A DNA stretch of 42,084 bases from Actinomycetota bacterium (lineage in GTDB: Bacteria > Actinomycetota > Acidimicrobiia > Acidimicrobiales > Ilumatobacteraceae), in NCBI GenBank assembly GCA_026393475.1, contig JAPLAA010000032.1, positions 1 to 42,084 of the forward strand, read 5' to 3'. A program made the translations under genes and the position numbers. Below the pieces are notes generated by a model. The model had not been told where the DNA came from, ran no database searches, and saw only the letters and a list, made by a program, of their open reading frames with translations. Below, one piece after another: positions 1 to 12,633 of the stretch; the first letter of the stretch is position 1, and each line of letters starts with the position of its first letter.

Positions 1-543
<543 letters not shown>

Positions 544-597
544 TCGCTCCGATCTCTGCCAACTGAACGACCGACACGGCGCCGGTCGTGCACCGAT

Positions 598-612
598 CGT
601 GGGACTCCCACG
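598..612. terminator. Small hairpin between convergent ilvC and the GGDEF/EAL gene
   Basis: CGTGGG and CCCACG form a 6-bp stem with a 3-base loop in the 96-base gap between two converging genes. There is no T run, as is usual in such GC-rich genomes. A second weak stem (CGACCG/CGGTCG) lies just upstream. A role as bidirectional terminator is inferred only from position. Confidence 0.3.
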
Positions 613-639
613 GCGGTGTGCGGCCGGCGTCGTCGCGTC

Positions 640-3276
640 TCAGCCCACGTGCGACAGGGGCGCGACGTCAGGCGCGACGGTCGGGCTCGGGTCGACCGAT
701 GGCGCCGACGGGCCGCCGAGGAGGGCGTCGAGCGCCTCGCCGGGCATCGGTCGGTGCATGAAGAAGCCCTGACCCCGGGTGACGCCCAGATCGACCAACG
801 CGTCGTGCTGGGCCTGGGTCTCGATGCCCTCGGCGATGACGTCGAGGCCCAGGTGGCGGGCCAGCTCGAGGGTCATCTGGAGGATGTGGCGATTGGTCGC
901 CGCGGCCGGATCGTCGAGCGACTCGACGAACGAGCGGTCGACCTTCAGCGCCGACAGTTCGAGGCTGTGCAGGTACGCCAGGCTGCTGTAGCCGGTGCCG
1001 AAGTCGTCGACCGCGACCGGATGGCCACGCCGGCGGATCGATGAGATCCGGCGGGCCGCAACCTCCGGATCCACCATCATCGCCGACTCGGTGAGCTCGA
1101 GCCAGAAGGTCTCGGGTGCGATCCCTGCCGCCGAGGCCGCCTGCTCGACCTGCAGTTCGAGCAGGCCGTCGGTCAACGCGAGCGCCGACACGTTCACGCT
1201 CATGTACAGGTCGGGCCGATGGTGCTGGCCCCGGGCGAGCTGCTGGGCCGCCTCGCCGAGGACGTACTGGCCGAGTGTCGTGATGAGCCCGATGCTCTCG
1301 GCGAGCGGGACGAACTCGGCGGGGGACACCACGCCGAGGGTGGGGCTGGTCCAGCGGGCCAGCGCCTCGCAGCCGGCGACGGCCTGGCTGCGGAGGTCGA
1401 CGATCGGCTGGTACGCGACGGTGAGCCCCGACCGGCGTGGCTCGGCCAGCGCCCGGGTGAGTTCGCTGCGCATCGAGGCCCGGCGTCGGACGGTGGCGGC
1501 CAGCTCGGTGGTGAACTCGCGGACGAGGCCTGGTGCGGTCGACTTCGCGTCGTACATGGCGAAGTCGGCAGCGGCGAGGAGTCCTTCGGCATCGAGCCCG
1601 TCGGTGCCGTCGTGGAACGCGAGGCCGAGTGACGCTCCCTCGAGCACGATCCGGACCCGTTGGTCGGCGAGGTCGATCGGTTCGCCGATGACGCCGAGTA
1701 CGCGTTGCGCCGCCGCCCGGACGACGTCGGGCTCCACGCCGGGTCCGAGCAGCAGTGCGTACTCGTCGCCGGCGAGCCGCGAACAGATCGTGCCGCTCGG
1801 CGTCGCCGACTGCAGACGCTCGGCCACGGTTCGCAGCACCACGTCGCCGTTGTGATGGCCGTGGAGGTCGTTGACGGCCTTGAAGCTGTCGAGGTCGACG
1901 AAGGCCAGCGCGATCGACGCGCCGGGCCGAGCGAGGGCCATACGTTCCTGGAGCAGCTCGACGAAGTGACCGCGGTTGGGGAGTCCGGTGAGGCCGTCGT
2001 GCGTCGCCCGTCGGCGCAGCTCCGCGTTGACGGCCGCGACGCTCGCCACGGTGTCGTTGATCGAGCGCGACACGTCGGCGAGCTCGTCGGAGCCCTCGGG
2101 GCGCACTCGCGCGGTGAGGTCGCCGTTGCCCGCTCGAGCGAGCACGTCGCGCATGTCGCGCAGCGAACGCAGCAAGCCGGAGAACAGCGACAGCAGCAGG
2201 TACAACGCCACGGCCAGGCACACGAGCGCGAGGGCGAGCAGGCGTCGCGAGCTGTCGTTCATGGAGTCGAGACGCGCGTCGAGCAGGCCTGCCAGCTCGT
2301 CGGTGACCTGCTTCCAGTCGGCGCTGATCTCCGCGGTGGTGGGCATCGAGGCGAGCGCTGCCTCCTGCGCGTCGAGCGCCGCGTCGGTCGTCCCGATCCC
2401 GTCCGCCGCGATCCCGTCCGCCGCGACCCCGTCGATCGCTGCGTCGATCGAGTCGGCTCGCCGCGACGCGAGGATGGCCCGTTCGGTCGCCCGCACCCGC
2501 ACCACGGGGTCGTCGGTCTCGTCCGCGACCGTCCAGTGCCCGGCCGCCAACGCGTCCAGTTCGGCTGCCACCAGCCGGGCGAGATCGCGTTCGGCCGACC
2601 ACCGTTCGGCAACCGAGTCGCGGCTCGTCGCGAACCCCTCGACCCGTTGCTCGGCCTCACCGAGGGTCACCAGCAGCGTGGGATAGCGGTACTGCGCTGC
2701 GTCCATCAGGTAGTACGAGTCGAGCTCGGGGTCGAGCGTCAGATTGCTGCGGTCGCCGACGTCGACGATGAAGTCCCTCAGTGCGTCGGCCGCGTCGGCA
2801 TGGGCCGAGGCATCCCCACCGTCGATGGCGCCCTGCACGGCGGTCGACACGTCCCGCCACGGCGAATCGAGCTCGATCGTGTCCGCATGGTCGGCAACGG
2901 CGGCCGCCAACGCCGCCTGGGCCTCGACGAGTGCGCTGTTCCCGGCCGGCGACCAGCGGCCGTCGACGGATGCGGCCATCGGGTCGATCGTCGCCTCGAG
3001 CACGACCACGCCGGCGATCTCGCGTTCGGTGAAGTCGCGATCGGCCGCAGCGCCGGACACGTATCCCCAACTGATGACGGTGAGCGGCACGGTGAGGATC
3101 AGGAGGACGACGGCGAAGCGCTGTACGAGACCGAATGTCGCGAGCACCCGTCGGCCGGGTGCGAAGGCGCGATGACCGGACGTGCGGCCGGCGCGACCGG
3201 TGCGGTCGGTGGTCTCCGCCGTCGAGGCGCGGCCGTCGTGCGCGCTGCGGGGGCCGGCGCTCCGGTGGAGAGACAT
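640..3276 (-). CDS. Membrane-bound GGDEF/EAL cyclic-di-GMP regulator with HAMP domain
   Basis: Predicted to make or, more likely, degrade the second messenger c-di-GMP at the membrane. From the ATG at 3276 it is 878 residues. The order is a basic N-terminus, TM1 at about 47-72, an extracytoplasmic helical sensor, TM2 at about 345-370, HAMP, GGDEF from about 422, and EAL from about 612. The diguanylate cyclase signature reads A-G-D-E-Y instead of GGDEF near residue 503, so cyclase activity is uncertain. The EAL side keeps C-E-A-L-A-R-W near 635, E-L-T-E-S, D-D-F-G-T-G-Y-S-S-L, K-V-D and A-E-G-I-E-T, so it looks catalytically complete. The frame stays open to a GTG at 3423, with another ATG at 3351. 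None has a good ribosome site. The 3276 start was chosen because the upstream part overlaps the metY promoter. Confidence 0.85.
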   Translation of the reverse strand: MSLHRSAGPRSAHDGRASTAETTDRTGRAGRTSGHRAFAPGRRVLATFGLVQRFAVVLLILTVPLTVISWGYVSGAAADRDFTEREIAGVVVLEATIDPMAASVDGRWSPAGNSALVEAQAALAAAVADHADTIELDSPWRDVSTAVQGAIDGGDASAHADAADALRDFIVDVGDRSNLTLDPELDSYYLMDAAQYRYPTLLVTLGEAEQRVEGFATSRDSVAERWSAERDLARLVAAELDALAAGHWTVADETDDPVVRVRATERAILASRRADSIDAAIDGVAADGIAADGIGTTDAALDAQEAALASMPTTAEISADWKQVTDELAGLLDARLDSMNDSSRRLLALALVCLAVALYLLLSLFSGLLRSLRDMRDVLARAGNGDLTARVRPEGSDELADVSRSINDTVASVAAVNAELRRRATHDGLTGLPNRGHFVELLQERMALARPGASIALAFVDLDSFKAVNDLHGHHNGDVVLRTVAERLQSATPSGTICSRLAGDEYALLLGPGVEPDVVRAAAQRVLGVIGEPIDLADQRVRIVLEGASLGLAFHDGTDGLDAEGLLAAADFAMYDAKSTAPGLVREFTTELAATVRRRASMRSELTRALAEPRRSGLTVAYQPIVDLRSQAVAGCEALARWTSPTLGVVSPAEFVPLAESIGLITTLGQYVLGEAAQQLARGQHHRPDLYMSVNVSALALTDGLLELQVEQAASAAGIAPETFWLELTESAMMVDPEVAARRISSIRRRGHPVAVDDFGTGYSSLAYLHSLELSALKVDRSFVESLDDPAAATNRHILQMTLELARHLGLDVIAEGIETQAQHDALVDLGVTRGQGFFMHRPMPGEALDALLGGPSAPSVDPSPTVAPDVAPLSHVG
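2395..2439. repeat. 15-bp tandem repeat inside the GGDEF/EAL sensor domain
   Basis: Two exact copies of GATCCCGTCCGCCGC are followed by a diverged third. They encode a repeated A-A-D-G-I unit (minus strand) in the extracytoplasmic sensor region, probably a flexible loop. Being in frame, copy-number change would not disrupt the gene. Confidence 0.7.
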
Positions 3277-3361
3277 CCGAGCGTCATCGGAGCGCGCGCT
3301 GACACGCTTGAGAGTGATCGGAGGGTGATCGACGGGATCCCCCTGGTCCATGAAATCCGAC

Positions 3362-3391
3362 TTGTTGGGTCGGGAATTGGGCTTGTAGGGT
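3362..3391 (+). promoter_or_regulatory. Likely metY promoter
   Basis: TTGTTG (3362-3367) and TAGGGT (3386-3391) are separated by 18 bases, a sigma-70-like arrangement about 65 bases upstream of metY. The predicted leader then holds a 7-bp stem-loop at 3404-3421 (GCCGGGA/TCCTGGC, one GU pair) before the ribosome site GAGGGG. I did not recognise a SAM riboswitch in this short leader. Confidence 0.5.
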
Positions 3392-3456
3392 GGCGGCGCA
3401 CCTGCCGGGAGCTCTCCTGGCACGTATCAGACACGAACGACACGAGGGGAACACAC

Positions 3457-4767
<1,311 letters not shown>

Positions 4768-4773
4768 CCGCCC

Positions 4774-4789
4774 ACGGGTGATCACCCGT
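4774..4789. other. Perfect 16-bp palindrome downstream of metY
   Basis: ACGGGTGATCACCCGT is exactly self-complementary. It lies 7 bases after the metY stop and about 185 bases before the MMPL gene. It could be an operator for a dimeric regulator or part of the termination region. With no other copy noticed in the window, the role is open. Confidence 0.35.
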
Positions 4790-4807
4790 CATCTCGTACG
4801 AACCGGC

Positions 4808-4844
4808 CGGACCCGGCGAGCGCCACGAAGCGCCGCCGGGTCCG
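4808..4844 (+). terminator. metY terminator hairpin
   Basis: CGGACCCGGCG (4808-4818) and CGCCGGGTCCG (4834-4844) form a perfect 11-bp stem, with a further GCG/CGC pairing inside the loop, 40 bases after metY. It is followed by TTCGCGTTC rather than a T run, typical of GC-rich actinobacterial terminators. Confidence 0.6.
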
Positions 4845-4974
4845 TTCGCGTTCGGGCCCGAGGTCCCTGGCGACGGGCGATGGTGAGGCGCACGGTGGCA
4901 CCAGCACCTCGTGGCGATGCCCAGCGCTCAGCGCTCACGGCACGCGACGAGGCGAGCGACGAGGGGAGTGCGAC

Positions 4975-7893
4975 ATGGGTTCGGGTCGTTGGTTCGGAGG
5001 GATCGGTGAGTGGCTCAGCCGACGGACGCTGATCGTGCTGGCCGGCGTGGTGGCGGTGACCGCACTCGCCACGCTGGGTCTGGCGCGGCTCGACTTCGCG
5101 ACCGGGCAGGACAGCTACATCGATCCGACGTCGACGGTCGCGATCGACAACGCCCGCTACCAGTCGCTGTTCGGCGGCGAGAACATGGTCGTTCTGTTCA
5201 CGGTGCCCGAGGGGCGCACCGTGGTCGACCTGTTCACGCCGGCGACGATCGCCCAGCTCGACGAGGTCGAGCGAGCGCTCGACGCGAGCCCGACGGTGCA
5301 GGCGGTGGTGTCGCCGGTGACGCTGCTGACGTGGACGCAGGACCTGATCACGTCGGGTACCGCGAGCGAGATCCTGGCCCGCACCATCGAGCGCGAGCCC
5401 GACCCCGCCGCGCAGGAACGTCGCCGCACCGACGCGATGATCACGACACTTCGGCTGGGGGCCGCCGGTGAGCAGAGCTTCGCCAACCCGGAGTGGGTGC
5501 GCTTCCTCGTGTTCGGCAACGACGGCTTCTCGCTCGACACCGATGGTGCGCTCGTCGCCCCGGCGACGGACCAGCTCGTCGTGCGCACCGCTCTGCGCGC
5601 CTTCGTCCCCGACCCGCGCCACGCCGTGTTCGCCGCGGTCCTGGTGGGCAACGCGTCGCTCGACGACCTCGCCGCCGGGTCGGCCGCCGTGCAGGACGCG
5701 CTCGCCGGGCGCGACTTCGGCGACGCGACGGTGACGATCACCGGGACCCCGACGTTCCTCACCGACATCAACGAGTACCTGCAGGGCGGCATGCTGGCCC
5801 TCGGTGCGATCGCCGTCGGCGTGATGGTCGTGATCCTGCTGGTGGCGTTCCGGGTGCGCTGGCGCCTGCTGCCGCTCGCCGGCATGGTCGTCGGTGTGCT
5901 CTGGGGGTTCGGGGCGTTCGGGGCCACCGGCACGATGCTGTCGCTGGTGACCATCGCCGGGCTGCCGATCCTCATCGGACTCGGCATCGAGTTCGCGATC
6001 CAGGTGCAGAACCGGGTCGAGGAGGAGCGCGTCGTCGATCGCGATCCGTCCCCGTTCGCCGAGACGATGACCCACCTCGGTGGACCCTTGCTCACCGCGA
6101 CGGTCGCTGCGGTGATCGCGTTCCTCACCGTCCGGATCTCCAAGGTGCCGATGGTGCGCGACTTCGGTGTGCTGCTGTCGATCGGCATCGTCGCCCTCCT
6201 CGTCGCGGGCGTCGTCGTGCCGAACGCGATCCTCGGCGCTCGCGAGCGACGCTCACCGACCACCACCGCACCACGACCGGGGTGGGTCGAACGCACCGTC
6301 GACCGGTTGGGCAGCCTGCCCCGCTGGACCGTGCTCCCGCTCGTGGCCGTCGCGGTCGCGATCCCGGTGGTGGGTCTGGTGCTCGAGGGTGGGACGAAGA
6401 TCGAGAGCGATCCGGTGAACTGGGCCGACCCGGCGAGCGCATCGATCGTCAACGCCCGCACCCTCGAACGCGAGACCGGGTTCGCGACGACGCTCGGCGT
6501 GTTCGTCGAGACCGACAGCGCACCGAGCGAGGGCGTGTTCACCGACCAGATGGGCGCCTTCGTCTTCGACCTCGTCCTGCGCACCCTCGCCGACAACCCC
6601 GAGTTGGCAGAGGCGTCGAGCCTGCCCTCCTCGGTCGGCTGGCTCGCCGAGGTGCCCGACACCACCACGTTGCCGCCCACCGGGCTCGACATGTTGCAGG
6701 CGTACCGCATCGCGCCACCGTCGCTGCAGCGGGTGCTCGTCGGCGACGACGGCAATGCCACACAGGTGCTGTTCCAGGTCGGTCCCTCGTCGCTCGAGGA
6801 GCGTGCGGTCGTGCTCGACCGCGTCGAGGCGGCGATCGCCGAGCCGGGCGACGGCGCGGTCCTGCCGGCGACGGCGTCGGCCACGACGGGCGGTCTCGCT
6901 GTGGTGGGCGTGGGGCTGCTGGAGAACATCACGGCCAACCGGGCCGAGCTCACCGTCGTCGCGCTGCTGCTGGTGGCCGCGTTCGTGATGCTGCTGTACC
7001 GCGACGTCGTCCGCGGCCTGCTGACGATGGTGCCGGTGTTGCTGGCAGTGGGTGCCTCGTCGGTGTTGGTGCGCACGCTCGGCATCACGCTGAGCCCGCT
7101 CACCACGGTGGGCGGTCCGCTCGTGGTCGCGACGTGCGCCGAGTTCTCGGTGCTGCTCGTCGCCCGCTATGCGGAGGAACGGGGTCGAGGGCTCGGCCCG
7201 GAGGAGAGCACACGGGTGGCGGCGGAGCGCACGGGTCGGGCGTTCTTCACGTCCGCGCTCACCACGCTCGGCGGCTTCGCCGTGCTGATGTTCTCGAGCC
7301 TGCCGTTGCTGAGCGACTTCGGCATGGTGGTCACCGTCAACATCGCCGTCGCGCTGCTGTCGGCGTTGGTGGTCGTGCCACCCCTCGTGCAGGAGGCCGA
7401 TCGCCGTGGTCTGCTGGCGATGGGCGAGCGGTCGACGGTGACGACGAGGGCCCGCTCGGTCACCGGCGTGCTCGCCGGTGTGGCGCTCGCCGTCGCGGGG
7501 ACCGTCCTGGTGGCCGGCGCGGTCGCCGACGACGAGGTCGTGGCCGCAGCACCGCCGACGATGTCGTCGGTGGAGGCACCCGCCACGATCCCGCCGACGA
7601 CCACGACGCCGCCCACCACCACGCTCGTCCCCGGCGACACGTTGCCGCCCGGACCGGCGGAACGCCCGACCGGGTTGGTGGCGGGAGCGTTCTACGACGC
7701 CCTCGTCGGCAGCGGCATCGACCCCGGCGTGGCCCGTTGCGCCGCCGACGAACTGCTCGCCGCGAACAGCGAGGCCGAGCTGCTCGCGCTCGGGATCGCA
7801 TCCGACCCGCGCCCGCCCGAGGTCGAGGCGCTGCTGATCACCGCCGGCACCAACTGCGGCCTCACCGAGGAGCAGCTCGCCGCAGCGGGCTGA
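4975..7893 (+). CDS. MMPL/RND-family (HAE3-like) transporter with C-terminal extension
   Basis: A 972-residue inner-membrane exporter, probably driven by the proton gradient and moving lipids or hydrophobic compounds. It shows the two-fold RND layout. TM1 near residues 18-36 is followed by a large extracytoplasmic domain, then a five-helix membrane block starting near residue 265. A second similar half follows. The conserved membrane motif reads G-L-G-I-E-F-A-I-Q-V-Q-N-R in the first half and A-T-C-A-E-F-S-V-L-L-V-A-R-Y in the second. After the last RND helix come an extra hydrophobic segment (near residue 825-845), a Thr/Pro linker, and a small helical domain of about 70 residues with two cysteines. 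The ATG at 4975 has GAGGGGAG upstream. It ends 5 bases from the convergent glycosyltransferase. Substrate unknown. Confidence 0.85.
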   Translation: MGSGRWFGGIGEWLSRRTLIVLAGVVAVTALATLGLARLDFATGQDSYIDPTSTVAIDNARYQSLFGGENMVVLFTVPEGRTVVDLFTPATIAQLDEVERALDASPTVQAVVSPVTLLTWTQDLITSGTASEILARTIEREPDPAAQERRRTDAMITTLRLGAAGEQSFANPEWVRFLVFGNDGFSLDTDGALVAPATDQLVVRTALRAFVPDPRHAVFAAVLVGNASLDDLAAGSAAVQDALAGRDFGDATVTITGTPTFLTDINEYLQGGMLALGAIAVGVMVVILLVAFRVRWRLLPLAGMVVGVLWGFGAFGATGTMLSLVTIAGLPILIGLGIEFAIQVQNRVEEERVVDRDPSPFAETMTHLGGPLLTATVAAVIAFLTVRISKVPMVRDFGVLLSIGIVALLVAGVVVPNAILGARERRSPTTTAPRPGWVERTVDRLGSLPRWTVLPLVAVAVAIPVVGLVLEGGTKIESDPVNWADPASASIVNARTLERETGFATTLGVFVETDSAPSEGVFTDQMGAFVFDLVLRTLADNPELAEASSLPSSVGWLAEVPDTTTLPPTGLDMLQAYRIAPPSLQRVLVGDDGNATQVLFQVGPSSLEERAVVLDRVEAAIAEPGDGAVLPATASATTGGLAVVGVGLLENITANRAELTVVALLLVAAFVMLLYRDVVRGLLTMVPVLLAVGASSVLVRTLGITLSPLTTVGGPLVVATCAEFSVLLVARYAEERGRGLGPEESTRVAAERTGRAFFTSALTTLGGFAVLMFSSLPLLSDFGMVVTVNIAVALLSALVVVPPLVQEADRRGLLAMGERSTVTTRARSVTGVLAGVALAVAGTVLVAGAVADDEVVAAAPPTMSSVEAPATIPPTTTTPPTTTLVPGDTLPPGPAERPTGLVAGAFYDALVGSGIDPGVARCAADELLAANSEAELLALGIASDPRPPEVEALLITAGTNCGLTEEQLAAAG

Positions 7894-7898
7894 GCGCA

Positions 7899-9062
7899 TC
7901 AGCCGGCGACGAGCGCCTCCACACGCGGCACGATCTCGTCGAGACCGGGCATCGCCTCGATCTCGGCGGCGACCGAACGGGCGGCCGGCTCCCAGCCCCC
8001 GGCGAGCATCTCCCTGACCGCCACGGCGATCGCCTCACGGGTGCGGCCGTCCATCTCGAGCACCCTGCCGGCACCGGCCCGCACGAGCGCGTCGGCGTTG
8101 TCCCACTGGTCGGCTGCGATCGGCAGGCACAGCTGGGGGACGCCGGCGGCTGCGGCGGCGAGCACGGTGCCGGCGCCGGCGTGCGACACCACGAGCGCGG
8201 CCCGTCCGAGCACTGCGTCCTGTGGCACCCACGCCTCGACTGCGACGTTGGGTGGCACCGGCCCCAGCTGCTCGGCGACGGCGGGGTTCCCGAGGGTGAC
8301 CAGCACATCGGCGTCGATCTCGGCGAGGGCGGCGAGCAACGGGTGCCACGGTGCTCGCGCACCCATCTCGGTCCCGAACGTCACGTAGATCAGCGGCCGG
8401 TCGACGCCGAGGCCGGCGAGGCGCTCGGCCGTCGGCTCGGCCCGTCCGTCGGCGGCGATCGATCGGGGGCGGCACGCGAGGAGCGTGGGATGGGCGACCT
8501 CGCTCGGCGCGGTCATCGACGGCGGGAACGGATGCAGATACAGGTGGTCGAACCATCCGCTGTCCGACGCCGGCGCCAGGCCCGCAGCGAGCCAGATCGC
8601 TGCCACGCTGTCAGCCACGGCGGCGGTCACCGCAGGCGTCACCACATCGCTGAACGCGACCGTGACGTGCGGGATCCCGCGGGCGCTGGCGAGCGGAGCG
8701 GCGGCCAGTTCGGCGACCTCGTGCAGCACGAGATCGGGGCGGAGCTCGTCGAACAACGGGACCAGCGCGTCGCGCATCACGGGCGCGGACAGCGTGCCGA
8801 ACATCAGCGGCATCGCCTCGATGCGACGGTCGCGCGGTGGGAGCTGCGCGAGGTGTTCGGTGAGCGACGCGAACCTCATGTTGCGCGGTCCGACATCGGG
8901 CCCCGCCGGACGGGTCGGGATGCCGAAGGCCTCGACCGTTCGGCACGAGCTGGGACCGGTGGCCCAGATGATCTCGTGCTCACGATCCCGGAGTGCGAGC
9001 GCGAGCGGGACCATCGGGTGGATGTGGCCGGTGCCCGGCGTGGAGGTGACGAGGATGCGCAT
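7899..9062 (-). CDS. MGT-type glycosyltransferase (GT1 family)
   Basis: Transfers a sugar from a nucleotide-sugar donor to a small or lipid acceptor in the cytoplasm. It is 387 residues, GT-B fold. The N-terminus has the acceptor-side motif G-T-G-H-I-H-P-M-V-P-L-A. The C-terminal donor-binding part has W-V-P-Q-D near residue 275, S-H-A-G-A-G-T near 290 and D-Q-W-D-N-A near 317, as in macrolide and antibiotic glycosyltransferases. The ATG at 9062 has an excellent ribosome site (GGAGGG, 3 bases before the start codon), which rules out the longer open frame extending upstream to 9698. It probably follows the PAC2-family gene, 79 bases upstream, in one transcript. The acceptor cannot be told; no biosynthetic cluster is adjacent. 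Confidence 0.85.
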   Translation of the reverse strand: MRILVTSTPGTGHIHPMVPLALALRDREHEIIWATGPSSCRTVEAFGIPTRPAGPDVGPRNMRFASLTEHLAQLPPRDRRIEAMPLMFGTLSAPVMRDALVPLFDELRPDLVLHEVAELAAAPLASARGIPHVTVAFSDVVTPAVTAAVADSVAAIWLAAGLAPASDSGWFDHLYLHPFPPSMTAPSEVAHPTLLACRPRSIAADGRAEPTAERLAGLGVDRPLIYVTFGTEMGARAPWHPLLAALAEIDADVLVTLGNPAVAEQLGPVPPNVAVEAWVPQDAVLGRAALVVSHAGAGTVLAAAAAGVPQLCLPIAADQWDNADALVRAGAGRVLEMDGRTREAIAVAVREMLAGGWEPAARSVAAEIEAMPGLDEIVPRVEALVAG

Positions 9063-9141
9063 CGACCCTCCTTTCCCCGCCAGCATGCCCCATCCGCGTG
9101 GGGTCGGCGGCCTGTCGGTGGTCCGGGCGGGCCCGGCCGGG

Positions 9142-10047
9142 TCAGGGACCGTCGCCCGACGCGCCCTCGCCCTGTTCGCCCTGTTCCCGGAGGAACCGTT
9201 CGAAGTCGGCGGCGAGGTCGTCCCCCGTCGGCATCGATGCCTCGGCGCGACGGTCGTACTCGGCCTCGAGCATGGTGAGGTAGAGCGCGGCTTGGCGATC
9301 GTCGGCGACCGCTTCGTCGTGCAGCAGGCGCCATCGGGCGATGTCGTCGGTGAACCGGGCGTGGCCGGTCGGGACGTCGAGCACGTGCTCGAGATGCTGC
9401 AGCAGGGCGACCGACGACTTCGGGTGGCGTGCGTTGCCCAGGTAGTGCGGCACGCCGACGCGCAGCGACACCGCCGGGACCCCGGCCGCGTCGAGCCGTT
9501 GCTGGAGCACGCCGACGAGCCCCGTGATGCCCTGGTACGTGGGCCGCGACAGCCCCAGCGCGCGCACCAGCCCGTCGGTGGTGCTGCTGCCCACGACGAG
9601 CGGCGGTCGCGTGTGCGGCACCGCCTCCGCGGCCGCGCCGACCGTGACCACGACGCTGCAGCCGAGCCGGCGGGCGACGGTGATGATCGAATCGGCAAAG
9701 GTCGCGAAGCGGAGGTGCGGTTCGACGCCCGACAGCACGACGAGGTCGTGGGCGCGGCCCGGATTGCGCATGAGGCGGAACTCGTTGCTCGGCCAGCGCA
9801 CGTGGCGCTCGTCGTCGTCGTCGAGGTAGACCTCGGGCCGTTCCTGGGTGAAGTCGTAGAACGGGTCGGGGTCGATCGCCGCGACGACCGGAGCCACCCG
9901 GTCGTTGAGGAGTTCGTCGAGGGCGCCGGTCGCGACCTCGGCGACGTCGAACCACCCGCGCAACGCGACCACCATGATCGGTGCGTGCAGCGGGCCGAGC
10001 GCCGACATCTCGTCGAAGGCGGTGGTGAGGACCTCGTCGACGTTCAC
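9142..10047 (-). CDS. PAC2-family protein (proteasome assembly chaperone-like)
   Basis: A 301-residue member of the PAC2 superfamily, common in actinobacteria and of uncertain role. In eukaryotes and archaea the fold is linked to proteasome assembly. Visible hallmarks are the early A-L-R-G-W-F-D segment, L-V-V-L-S-G-V-E-P in the first third, the V-V-V-T-V-G-A strand, and G-I-T-G-L-V-G followed by L-R-V-G-V-P-H-Y. The C-terminus is an acidic helical tail. The start is GTG at 10047. The neighbouring GAGATGATGAG could serve as a weak ribosome site. Downstream lies the MGT glycosyltransferase. No proteasome genes are seen here. Confidence 0.8.
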   Translation of the reverse strand: MNVDEVLTTAFDEMSALGPLHAPIMVVALRGWFDVAEVATGALDELLNDRVAPVVAAIDPDPFYDFTQERPEVYLDDDDERHVRWPSNEFRLMRNPGRAHDLVVLSGVEPHLRFATFADSIITVARRLGCSVVVTVGAAAEAVPHTRPPLVVGSSTTDGLVRALGLSRPTYQGITGLVGVLQQRLDAAGVPAVSLRVGVPHYLGNARHPKSSVALLQHLEHVLDVPTGHARFTDDIARWRLLHDEAVADDRQAALYLTMLEAEYDRRAEASMPTGDDLAADFERFLREQGEQGEGASGDGP

Positions 10048-10129
10048 GGTCTCATCATCTCAGCCGTGCGCCCCGGACGTCGTGCCCAATCCGTCGTGCA
10101 GGCCGTCGTGCAGGGGGACACGGGGGCGA

Positions 10130-12632
<2,503 letters not shown>

Positions 12633-12633
<1 letters not shown>

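Noticed and set aside
3404..3421. SAM riboswitch in the metY leader
   Set aside because: Only a 7-bp hairpin is present in a leader of about 60 bases. None of the conserved SAM aptamer segments could be recognised.
1660..3456. Upstream + strand extension of the metY open frame
   Set aside because: It is antisense to the GGDEF/EAL gene with low-complexity composition. metY has its own ATG, ribosome site and promoter.
5493..9278. Very long + strand open frame (1261 codons)
   Set aside because: It is a shadow of the MMPL frame and then of the reverse-strand glycosyltransferase. It is Arg/Gly/Pro-rich with no recognisable domain, while the other frames hold clear motifs.
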